Origin: Theristus sp. LFF4_11
Taxonomy: Eukaryota > Nematoda > Chromadorea > Monhysterida > Xyalidae
Length of the DNA stretch: 64,000 bases
Reading direction: 5' to 3'
NCBI GenBank assembly: GCA_030248135.1
Contig: JASANC010004938.1
Location: 62,001-126,000, forward strand
Each line of letters opens with the position of its first letter. The stretch's first letter is position 1. The notes beneath the pieces are model-generated. The model was not told the DNA's origin, searched no databases, and was given only the letters and a program-made list of their open reading frames with translations. Made by a program: the position numbers and the translations under genes. Of this stretch, positions 1 through 12,400 are shown in pieces.

Positions 1-257
1 AAAAATGGCAATCTTTGACGTGCCAGAATATACTGACCACTCTGTGGTCCATTTGGAATTGTTGTTGTACTACACCGTGAATTTTTAAATGTGCAACGGT
101 ATTAGTAGCAAATTCAAGCCCTTGATTGTCACATCTTTACCCTCAGTCAATTCAAATGCAATACCGCACAAACTACATTATTCAAAACCTCTCCGCAGTG
201 GCGGCAATGAACAACAACAACAACCAAAACCAGAAAAAAACGAAAAACGCCACAAAC

Positions 258-494
258 CCCAGATCCTGATCCGGCATCAGTGTGCGTTTGTCGCGGATGG
301 TGACGGTCAACATTTTCTCCACTGGCAGGTCAACCTCGAACTCGAACATTTGACCGTACTCGGGGTCGCACGTGTCCCGTTTCACGTTCTTCTTGTCCTT
401 CAGTATTTGCGAGCCGCATTTCAGCACAACGTACGAGTTGATGTGGTCGTTGTTGCGGCGCGAGATCAGATTCTGCGCGCGTAACACGTAGACG
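258..494 (-). CDS. Ferlin exon 35: C2F core
   Basis: Acceptor TTGCTGCAG, donor GG|GTTTGT. It encodes RVYVLRAQNL, NSYVVLKCG, CDPEYGQMFEFEVDLP and VTIRDKR, which is the strand 1 to loop 3 pattern of ferlin C2F. The usual DPY of loop 1 reads NSY, so one Ca2+ ligand is lost. It ends with 2 nt of a codon; the next exon was not identified in the 257 bases left of it. Confidence 0.9.
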
Positions 495-3400
495 CTGCAG
501 CAAGAGAATGTCGCACATGAAAATGGCATGGTCAACTTTGAACTTTTGTTTGAACTGTTCAAGTTTTGTATTCAAGTGGTTCAGGAGGGGCACATCACTG
601 ATGAGGCCACCCCTCTTCTGCACATGATGTTGCCAAGGCCGAAATGCAGAGAACCATTCCACAATTTGGTTGATTTGCAGTTGTATCATGGTTATCTGTG
701 TGAACAAAAGATCTGCTTTTTTGGCCGAGTAATACAGCCCAATACCTCGCCTGAAAACCATCGTTCGTTCACGTCCCCTTACCGGACACTTATAGTGCGT
801 CGATATGTCAAAATGAACAACAACAATAACAAATTGACTAACAGCAACAATCAACTGGAAACGGAATTGGGAACAACAAGTTGAGAAAAGAAATCATATT
901 GGAATGACAAAAAACATTGGAGAGAATCACGCACAACCGAAGAACAGCCCTGGCACTGACCGACAGACGCACGATATGGAGCCCTCAGCGGCGTAGTCGA
1001 GCATCATGCCGGGCGGCCGAAAGTCGCTCATGCTGCCGCCGAACACGCACAGACCGGCGTCGGTGCGCTCGTAGACGTGCAGCCGGCCGCGGATCTCGCC
1101 GATCACGTTCGAGTCGGTCACGTCGCCGCCTGCAACGAACCGCACAACTGCGACAGTGTGGCACTTTCGTTTCGTGTCGAGACTCAAAATGCGTGTGATA
1201 AACATGTCACGAATAATTAATTGCGCGCGGCGATTCGAAATTTGCGGCGGCGACGCCGCGTTTGCATTGAGAATTCGCACTTTTTTTGTTGTTGCTTCAA
1301 CTGTGCGGCTTTTTTTCTGCAAAGCCTGTGAACGTTTGATGCAGGCAAATTTCCCGAACTGAAACGATGACGCCGCCGCATTTGTTTTTGCAAGATTTTG
1401 CTGTCCAAAGTCGCTGATGTTTTACTAATCGCTGATGACGATGGGGCACTGGGGTAAAACATTTTTTGGGCAGTTCTGCGTGGCGTCTGTCGCACGCTGA
1501 CCGACCAGGGGACGTCGAACGTTATTCATTGTACTGAGGCAATGGAGCTAACTGACTGCTTTTGAATTGGGCTTGCTGATTGGCACCAGCAGCTTGATTG
1601 CAGCCGCAATCAACATCATTACAGAATGCACGAACTGCTCAAGTTTTCATTGATCAACTATGAACGCTCTTCACAGGCGCGCGCTCAAAGGCGAATATTT
1701 CAGAGGCCAAATACGATTCTTTTCACAAACTATGCTCACCTCCACCGCCCGTGATTCGATAGCATTTCCAGGTGTCGGCGAAATCCTGAAAAGAACTTTT
1801 TTGCAACTAAATAATGAACATTCAAGAACTTGAGTCCGTCGCGCTGATTGGTCCAATATCTTGCAAGGATACAATCAATCAACATCATTCAATTTACACG
1901 CAACACAGTGGACGTCGATAAGTGTTGTTGGTGTTTCATCCAGTCCACTAAAATTACCGATTCCCTTGATCAAAGCGTGTCGAACATAAAAAATCAACCA
2001 ATTTGTGCGACCGGTTCTCTGAATTTCGGCCTGGCCAGAACATCAGATGCAGCAAAAAGTTGACCTCATCAGAGGACACTAAAACAAAGAAAACCGTCAC
2101 AAACATCGAATCGCTCAAATTTCGGCTCCTCCTCCAACGCGCCATTGAAGACGACCATGCGGTCGCAGTTCGGCACGTCGACGCCGGCGCAGCCCTCGCG
2201 CTCGCCCACACTCGCGTAGAATTTCGTCCAAAAATCGTACAGCTGACTCGGACCGAGTGCTGGCGTGTGGAATTCGTCGTCGTCTTGCGACTCGGAGGTT
2301 GTTTGATCCTGGCAACGAAAAGAGTTGGCGGATATTTATTGATCCTGGTGGAAAAACAGAGCTGATGATCTACAGTTTGGGTTGGACAATCATCTGCCTG
2401 GTGTCCGGTCGCACTGACGAGCCAGGGCACCGCGGTTGTGCGTCCACCTGGCGAAACCGCAAACAGCGCTCGTTTGTATGTGTTGATGAAAATGCGCGTA
2501 AAGGGCCTTTTACGGAGCGCAAACTATGCGAAGTATCTTTCACGTCATGCGAGCTGACATTTATAAAGCAAACAACAGAAGCACTTTTCTTCACTTCACT
2601 TCACTTCAACTCAAGTGCGACGTGCATGAATGGGTGAACATGAATATTTGTAAAAAAGGCGAACAAAAAACGGCTGAACAAAACTGTGCACTGTTATCAG
2701 TGCAAGAATTTTTCATCTTCAGTTTCAGATCGATTTCCAGTCAAACTCGCCAATCTCACCACTGAGATCAACTGTTGCATGTCCGGCCGTTCCTCGGCGT
2801 CCATGCGCAACAACGCTTCGTATTCATCGTCCAGTTGCTGTCTCGCTTCGTCGGTCAACAATTCCGGTGCCGTTAGCACTTTGTGTCTAAAAAGGACTAA
2901 TACATCATGACATTATTGTGTTCAAGATTAAAGATCAGTCATCGATTCAAAAAATCGAATTTGTCAGACACCATACCTTCATACACCAAATCAGCAGAAA
3001 ACGCTTTGCTCAACACAATTGTTGACCTACCAAAGTTTTACGATTTTGTTGAGCAACAAGTACTAGCTCAACAAAATTACAGAGCTGCGTACTTTGCCTA
3101 GTTGGTGTTGTGTGCACCCAATCAGCTTCATTAGTCACATACATTGTGGGAGACACTTTCACGGGATTTGGTCGCGATCACCAGTCGATCAACTACAAAC
3201 TCCGTCAATTCCCATTCACAGTCATCATCCGCACTTTGAAGAACTACACATTGCCTCTTTGTCACCCTCGCGTTTTAATGGTAACGTGTTAAGACTACAG
3301 TGCGTTCGAGAGATCGAGCCCCGTCGAGGCGTGTACATTGGCACTTAATGACAGAGAAAACTGGATAGGCGCCTTTACTCGACACGGCTTTTCTGTGTTA

Positions 3401-6400
3401 GCCGTGGCTGAAGAAAACATCGCCTAAAAACCCCGAACAACCAAAGAAAACCGCAGTGGCGCAACTGTACCGTTTCACATCGATGATGTGATTGACGCCG
3501 AGCAGTTGCTTGCGGCCGAAGCTCGCCCGCTGATGGAGGTAGAGTGCCAGTGGGGGCGAATGCTGCAGGTTGATCGGCAGCTTCACACCGCGCAGCACCA
3601 GCATCCGCTCGCGACCCTCGAAGTTCGCGTTCGTCCGGACGTTCTTCAACGGGGCGGTCTCCTCGGAGATGTCGCCGGCGACGAGACGCACGAACGGATG
3701 CGTCACACGCATCAGGCGACGGCTGAGCAACGGAGGACAGTGCAATTGCAAACAGTAGGGTTACAGTACACTTTGAAATTGGTTGCATGCTGGAAAACGA
3801 CAGGTGCAAACGAGAAAGGAATCCAGTTTCAGATTGGTTGCACGCCTGAAATGGGTGTCCCCTGTGCCGCGCGGTGTACCGGAAATACAAATAATGGCAA
3901 CTCAACGTTTTCGGCCGAATTTCTTTCCGGGACACACGGACCCGGGACTCCCAGGCTGACAGGACACCGGACAGAAATTCGGACACTTTTTTTAATCTGT
4001 TGTTTGCACTCAGAAACTAACGAAAAAAACTAACCAATAAGGTCAGTGACTAACAGTTACGGAAAAGATTACAAACATACTTTATGTCACTAGGTCAGTA
4101 ACTGTTGGTCAGGTTCTTTAGGGCATTTTTATAAGTGTTAATTGGTCAGAAATAGGAAATTGCCATTCATGTTTGAAAACCGACTTAAACAATGGGTCAC
4201 AGTTCGCGTACAAGACACCAGGTCCAAGCGAGACACCGCAAACAGCGAACTTTATTGTGTGGCCGGTCACAAAACGCACCGTTTCAAATTTCGAACGCCG
4301 AGACAGTAGAACAGCACGTCGACGGTTTCGAATTTTGGCTGCAACTGCTCGGGCACAAAGTAGCGGCTGCAAAGGCATGTGTTCGAATAGGAGAGTACAG
4401 AATTGGTGGCGGTTCAACTGACTGACTGACTGTTTGATTGATTTCAGGCCTTGGCTCACAAGTGAAAACAATCAAGCACAAGCACGAGCGATTCTGACAC
4501 ATAGTCACCAATATTAAATGCAGTCTGTTTTTATGCTACATGCAATTAGCTGGGTGACCACGCGGGAATGCAAAATTGGCAAAGCGATCCCAGTCCCCCA
4601 AATATGGGCGGGTCACGTAGGCTATTTCGAATTGCCACATAACGATTGAAACTCGTTTCCTATCTACGTCAGCACGCGCAGAATCTACGAAATTGATAAC
4701 TCATGCCGTGATTGTCAGACAGCAACGCTCAAACACGCACAGTGGAAACGCCTGTTTCGTCGGTGGCGGTGCGAATGTCTTCTCAGCGCGGGCGCCGCAG
4801 AGTCGCAGGTCGAACAAGGCCAACAGCGAGCCGCGGTCTGCCTCCTCGTCCAACTCCAGTCCGTACCAGCGCAACTGTTGGCGGCCGCGTTTCTGTGAAA
4901 TTGGCGCACAAACGTGTGTTGCAAGCGTTGTGGTTTGCTGCACAAGCACACAGAAACAAACACACTAGCACGTACACTTATAACAGTGTTTGCGTGCCAG
5001 TGTGTTTGTTGGTGGCTGCGCAGCAGGTTGCATGGCTCGAAAACAGTGGACGAACAACGTTACCGTTCCAGGAGCCTGAACTTCCGGCGGCACCAGTTTT
5101 CGACCGATAATCTCCTCCCTGCCGGTGGCCGTTTCGTTGATGACCTGGAAATGTGCAGTAAGATCGAACTGGACTTGGTTTCCAAAAAGCTCCAAAAATA
5201 AACACAATTATCTTGCATGGTCACAAACAAACACACCGGCACATTCGTACGCTGGAGGATGGACACGTACGCTGCTATAAGAGCGCAAGTGTGCCTGTGT
5301 GTTTGTCAGTTGAGCATGCAACATTATTGCGCTATAAACAGCGTCAAAGCCTTAAGACTACAGTACGTTTGTTTAAACCTGTGTCACGTTTTTCGGCAGA
5401 ATACAGCGCTGGGGTGAATAACGATGAAAGAACAGGATCGGGGTTGCAAGAAAACATACATTTAGCCCACAAATACATGTAGTCTGCATTTTAAATCAAA
5501 GAATACCGATACATTAGTTCTTCTAACTGTAATTCAAGGTTTCGCATGTCCTGTGTTCTGCGAAAAATTGACAGGTTAGGACGATGATTCCGGACGACTG
5601 TAGGAAGGTTTATCAGACGCTAACTGAATTCACACAACAACCCTAATCACGCAATCACGGCACTTCTATACAACGGAATCACCAATCGTTGCTAATTATT
5701 TGCTGTAATCACCAATAATCTACTTTACCTCAACGAGCACATACGGCGGGTGGTCAGCGATGCGCTTCGAAGTGCCCGGTAGATAGAGATGATTGAACAA
5801 TAACGTTTCGTTGAACGTCGGATTCAGCTCGGCCACGATAATCGCGGTCGTGTCGATTTGATCTTCGAACGTCACGCGAACGTACGCGTTAACGAGCGGC
5901 GAAATCGACGAGATCAACTCACGCGCCCAGAAGATGTACGCACGCAGCTGCCAGTACTGCACCTGCACCGGGCACGTCAGAACGCTCAGCGTTTTGATAG
6001 ATTTGACACGGTTTTGAACGCGACGTTTTGACGTGATATTTGACATAACATTTGACGTGACATTCAACGTGACATTTGACGTGACATTTGAAGTGACATT
6101 TGACGTGACATTTGAAGTGACATTTAGCGTAACATTCGACATGACACTAGTAGCGTGACACACTTCAAGTGACATTATGATTCAATTTACCGATCGATGT
6201 TCAACAGTGATCCGTGGTGCCATGTGCATCAGCAGAATCCCACGTTCCACTTTGTCCAGTTCATCAAATTCGGCATCACTCGACGACCCTCCTCCCACTG
6301 AAAAAACTGGCAAATTATAATTATCTAAAAATGCGGGAGACGCATATAAAAGGAGGAATATGGCCTTGTGTAAGCAGTGAAAGACTTGGCTCGACAACCT

Positions 6401-9400
6401 TTTCAAGTCTCTGATGTGGTACACACGGATACAAGTACATAAGAGTCATATTTTTGCGCCGCGTTTGTTGTTTACAAGCTTGTTGAAAAGCGTAAAAATT
6501 TTGAAGTTATCTAGATATTTTTCAATTGTCCTCTTCAGTTTAGTCTAAAATCACATCATGTGCGATATTCTGTACAGCATGGCCGAATAAATGAGGCAGT
6601 CCATCAAGGCGGGATTAGTCGCTGACTAGGAGTTGTCTTTTTCAAAATTGCCAACATAATTTCCAATCATGTGTGCAAGGGAGAAAGAATGAACAGAATA
6701 ATACGGATAATCCATTAGCTTAAAAACGCGTCAAATTTGGCATACAATTTGGTTTCTGAACTTCTTTTTCTTTTATTCAAAATTCCCTCTTACCTGAAAA
6801 AAGCTGCCATGTTTAATCGGCTATACTGTAAATTCTGTGCAAAAAACAGAAACATCAGAGATTGCAAAACATTGCTGCATGTAGCTCTATCGTTGTTGCT
6901 AACGTACGCACCGCTGTGCATATAGCAGCACCAGTGCAAAAAGTGTTGTCTTCCGTTGATTTTCACCCTTTTTACCAAACTCTTGTGCCAGGATAAACCG
7001 GTGAGTCATTGCCACAGAAGGAGACCTTGCGTTCCCAATGCCTCTGCGATACACTTTGTGCAAACCAGTGTCAGCGATCTAAAGTCTGATCGTTATTTTA
7101 GTGGTTTTAGAGGTCGCTAAATGCTAGAAAAAGGCAAATGTGAAAGTTTCATTTGTCTACAATGTACGAGGGTTGCCACTTGCAACCTAAATAAAAAATA
7201 AACGGCGCAAAAATATGACTCTTATGTACTTGTATCCGTGTGTACCACATCAGAGACTTGAAAAGGTTGTCGAGCCAAGTCTTTCACTGCTTACACAAGG
7301 CCATATTCCTCCTTTTATATGCGTCTCCCGCATTTTTAGATAATATTCTGACTTTTACATAAGCCCCGAAGGTCGGACCAAAATCACAATACGTTGGGCA
7401 CACAACTCAGGTTTTTCATTTTTCGTTTTTAGGCCAATTTCGTCTATGCTATTTCTACGGCCGATTCGCCCAAAATCGTCACGATTCAGTACCTAGAAAT
7501 TGCTCACATAAGAAAACCGACCCAAAAGCCGTGATCGGCGCAATGAATTACCATAGAAAACACCGACTTCTTGTTTTTCATTTCTGGACCGGTTTCACTA
7601 AATTCCACGGCCGATTCGCCCGAAATCGTCACGATTCGGTATCTAGAGTTGCTCACATGAAAAAACTATCACAAAATCCGTGATCAGTGTATTTAATTAC
7701 CATGGAAAACACCGTTTTTTGTTTTTAATTTCTGGACCAATTTCGCCAATTTCCACGGCCGATTCGCCCGAAATCGTCACGATTCAGTATCTAGAGTTGC
7801 TCACATAAAACACTAACACAAAATCCGTGATCAGCGCATTGAATTACCCTGGAAAACATCCTTTTCTTATTTTTCGTTTCTGGACCGATTTCGCCAATTT
7901 CCACGGCCGATTCGCCCGAAATCGTCACGATTCAGTATCTAGAGTTGCTCACGTAAGAAAACTAACCCAAAATCCGTAATCAGCGCATTGAATTACCCTG
8001 GAAAACACCCTTTTCTTGTTTTTCGTTTCTGGACCGATTTCGCCAATTTCGACGGCCGATTCGCCCGAAATCGTCACGATTCGGTATCTAGAGTTGCTCA
8101 CATAAGAAAACTAACCCAAAATCCGTGATCGGCACAATGAATTACCATGGAAAACACCGACTTCTTGTTTTTCATTTCTGGACCGGTTTCACTAAATTCG
8201 ACGGCCGATTCGCCCGAAATCGTCACGATTCGGTATCTAGAGTTGCTCACATGAAAAAACTAACACAAAATCTGTGATCAGTGTATTTAATTACCAAGGA
8301 AAACACCGTTTTTTTTGTTTTTCATTTCTGGACCCATTTCGCCAATTTCCACGGCCGATTCGCCCGAAATCGTCACGATTCAGTATCTAGAGTTGCTCAC
8401 ATAAAAAACTAACACACAATCCGTGATCAGCGCATTGAATTACCCTGGAAAACACCCTTTTCTTATTTTTCGTTTCTGGACCGATTTCCCAATTTCCACG
8501 GCCGATTCGCCCGAAATCGTCACGATTCAGCATCTAGAGTAGCTCACGTAAGAAAACTAACCAAAATCCGTGATCACCGCATTGAATTACCCTGGAAAAC
8601 ATCTTTTTCTTGTTTTTCGTTTCGGGACCGATTTCGCCAATTTCCACGACCGATTCGCCCGAAATCGTCACGATTCAGCATCTAGAGTTGCTTACATAAA
8701 AAAACTAACCCAAAATCCGTGATCAGCGCATTGAATTACCATGGAAAACACCCTTTTCTTGTTTTTCGTTTCTGGACCGATTTCGCCAATTTCGACGGCC
8801 GATTCGCCCGAAATCGTTACGATTCAGTATCCAGAGTTGCTCACGTAAGAAAACTAACCGAAAATCCGTGATCAGCGCATTGAATTACCCTGGAAAACAC
8901 CTTTTTCTTGTTTTTCGTTTCTGGACCGATTTCGCCAATTTCGACGGCCGATTCGCCCGAAATCGTCACGATTCGGTATCTAGAGTTGCTCACATAAGAA
9001 AACTAACCCAAAATCCGTGATCAGCGGATTGAATTACATTGGAAAACATAGTTTTCTTGTTTTTCATTTCTAGACCGATTTCGCCGATTTCCACGGCCGA
9101 TTCGCCCGAAATCGACACGATTCAGTATCTAGAGTTGCTTACGTAAGAAAACTAATCCAAAATCCGTGATCAGCGCATTGAATTACCCTGGAAAACAATC
9201 TTTTCTTGTTGTTCGTTTCTGGACCGATTTCGCCAATTTCGACGGCCGATTCGCCCGAAATCGTCACGATTCAGCATCTAGAGTTGCTCACGTAAGAAAA
9301 CTAACCCAAAATCCGTGATCAGCGCATTGAATTACTACGGACTAGACCTTTTTCCTACTATTTTTCGCAGCTCAGACAAAATTTGTAAGAGTGAAAAACT

Positions 9401-12400
9401 GATACCCAGTCAAAATGCTACGAACTTTCAAAGAATGCACAATTTTGACTCAAAAAAGTGCCCGGGCAAAAAAATTAACTAAATTTTCAAAAAATACGGA
9501 TGAAAATACCCTAGGAAACATTTCTGTTCAACTGTGAAAGTGTCCCAGCTAAAAATTGAAAGGGCGAACACTTAAAACCAGGTGAAAACCCTCCGAACAA
9601 TTAAAAATGCCCAATGAAAAAAGCGCGCGAGGGGATAACGGCTCATATTATGCGTGATGCGCTGTCCGCTCGCTGGCGCTCGCTCGCGCATCCGCATGAT
9701 AAAATAACGAAGCGTATGCGATAGAATTATAGAAAAGCCTGCTGATTGGCCGATTACAATGGCGAGTGGACAACCAGCTTGACCGAGACAAAAACGGTAA
9801 ATTTCTGCTCAATTATTTAAGTTGACAATTAATCAAATCCAGCAAACATACACACGGACAAGCACATGAACAAACGTAATGTCAGTTGTCAACATTCGGG
9901 AGTTTATTTTGGGGCGGATTTCAGATTTCTTATCCAATCAGCTGTTACCTTTCAAGTTGTCGAATCAGGAAAACAACGACAAACTCGATAAAAACGCCAA
10001 CACTCACCATTTCGCGTCAGAATCGGATACTTCAAATCGACCAAATTGTACGGTGTGTAGTCGGCGGGCGGCTGTAGATCGCGCAGAAAGCGGCGTCGCT
10101 TGAAACGATCTTCCAAATGTTTCACGTCATGCGTCGGGGCGCCGAATTTTCGCGCGAATTCAAATCTACCGGGACAAACAAGCGAAAATTATCAATCAGG
10201 GTTTCCTAAAGTCGTGGAGCAAGGAGAGGAGGGCGAAAGGGTCACTTTAAACAATTAATTGCCGCGTAAAGTATTTTGATTTACTATTTACTATCTAATG
10301 TATGCAGAATGCATTGCGTCGCAGAACCAGAAGAAAGGAAACAAAAAAAACAGAGAAGATGGAATGCTTACTCGGATTTCGTGAGATCGCTTGTATCCGG
10401 CTTCAGTTGGCAAGTCCACCGCCGCCTACGGAACATGTGATGCAGTTTCGCCTCGGTTTCAATGATGGACGTGCTTTTCAGGGTCGCCAAACTGCCGCTG
10501 TACACCCAGCCGTGCGTTGATTTGCTCACGTCAACATTCCAGCTGAAATTGGAATATAATCCATTTTTCGAGCTGAAAACGTGGTATTGGCCACAGTTGG
10601 AAGTTGTTTCGTTCAGTTGTTTTGTTCACCTTAGCGTCAGAATTCAAAGTAATCTGAAAGTGTATATGTCTGAAACGATCAAAAAAAACTTGTTTAGCCG
10701 CATGTACATGTATTCTACCAGTGGAATCGTTGCAGAACAGTTTGGTTGAACACGCCAAGGTTCCGTAATTTGAAACTTGCATTTGAAAACCTGCGGATTG
10801 ACCGCACCACCGCCAACCAGCACGCTGCCAAATCACCCTCCCAGATTTCGTGCACTTACGTGCCCGTCCATCGGTATCCCGGCGGTGCCAATGACGCCAG
10901 TTTCGTGTTCAACGTCACGCCATCATTGTCAAAGTCACCAGCTGTCAGCAACTTCTCGGGGTCAGTGGTGTGCTCGGGCATGGAGCACGCGAGCTCCTCG
11001 CCTTGACTGTCCGTGCACATGATGTACTGCCATTCCACGTCGCGTTTCTCTTGCACCTGTACAGTGAATGGATTACGGTAGCCAGCTAGCTACACAGACC
11101 AAACACGGCAGCTACTGTATCTCTATGTACCACAATGATTTAGCATCTGTTGAAAGTAACAAAGGTTCGTATCACTGGCGTCAAGAAGGAATTAGATTTT
11201 CGGCGACAGTATACCACACCATTACATAAAGCAGATCGCGTCAAGGCCACATACAATAGATACCGTAGCTAGTGTGCTCCAGTTCCCACCAACCTCATAC
11301 AACTCCTCAACGAACACGGCGGGCGCGTCTCGCCCAGCCACAAGTTGCTCTTTTTTCAGCCAAATCGACAACACCGAATGGGCGTACCACTCGCCGCGGT
11401 ATTCCCAACCTTGATTTGAAAAACAATGTTTAATTGATGATCGCGCGCTGATTGGCTGCATTATTGTGGTTGCAACAATCAGGGAGAAGCAGGCAACTCG
11501 ACTGTGGCAGATCAACCGGTTTCATAAAAAGACATGAAAAGTTGGACAGAGCGGCCTTTTCGGTTTTATATTTCGGTTTTCAGCTTTGCCGACTTTTTTA
11601 GTTCTGTTGTTCTGACATTTTTAGACCAGAAAAACTGATATGTGTACGACGTTTGCATGTTTGCGGAGTTGTTCCACGAACCGTGACGCAGCTGAAGCGC
11701 TTCCTTGTTCGAAATCTTCACCGTTCCATCCTCGTTCGTCAGCCCGGTCGGCGCTGATTTCATCGCATTCGCCCGAAGGCGGGTGACGAGATTTTGCGTG
11801 GATGAACGCGACACAGCGGACCTGAAATTGGAACAATACAGCAAGTTTTCTGTGAAACCAAACGAATTGTAATGGCGAAGTCTGTGCCAGTTCACGCGTT
11901 TTTTGGCTTTTGAAACCCAAAAAGCTCACGAGCCAACAAACGAAGATTGGGCTGGTTTCTGGTAAGCGCGGAGTTGCTATGAGCGAGTGAACCAGAATCA
12001 AGTCGTCAATCTCAAGATGTGCACGCGCTCTCATTCACACGTGATACGAAACGGATAGATGCACAAAAGCAAACAAACACACCGACACACATGCGAGAAG
12101 CGCCAGCGTAGTGTGCGCTTGTCATTGTGCAACATTGCATTTGAAACAAAACGCCCGCGTGTCGACAATGAACAACACAGTTGCAGACCAGACCACCAGA
12201 ATCACAACAACAACAAAAATGATAAACAGAACAACCGGAAACCGGAAAGACTTCAAACATTTTTCAATTTTCAAAAAAACGCTAGAAACTGTGCAAAACC
12301 GCTACAAAACGCAGCAACGCACATGGCGCTTTCGCTGGCGGCCGCAACGGTCGGTCCGATGGTCTCGTTCTCCCAGAGTTCGACCGAGTGCCGCATGGCG

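Noticed and set aside
1..257. Next ferlin exon downstream of exon 35
   Set aside because: An AG followed by an open frame exists near position 45, but the peptide does not match the expected C2F end well enough.
330..854. 174-codon minus-strand ORF near the left end
   Set aside because: It is a different frame over ferlin exon 35 and its intron; no domain.
5963..6175. NVTS-repeat extension of the C2D ORF as protein
   Set aside because: It is a translation of the 12-bp tandem repeat upstream of a good acceptor, and exon 25 joins C2D in phase without it.
7405..9336. Regular ~149-bp repeats considered as a CRISPR array
   Set aside because: Whole monomers, not short repeats with unique spacers, are repeated; the setting is a eukaryotic intron.
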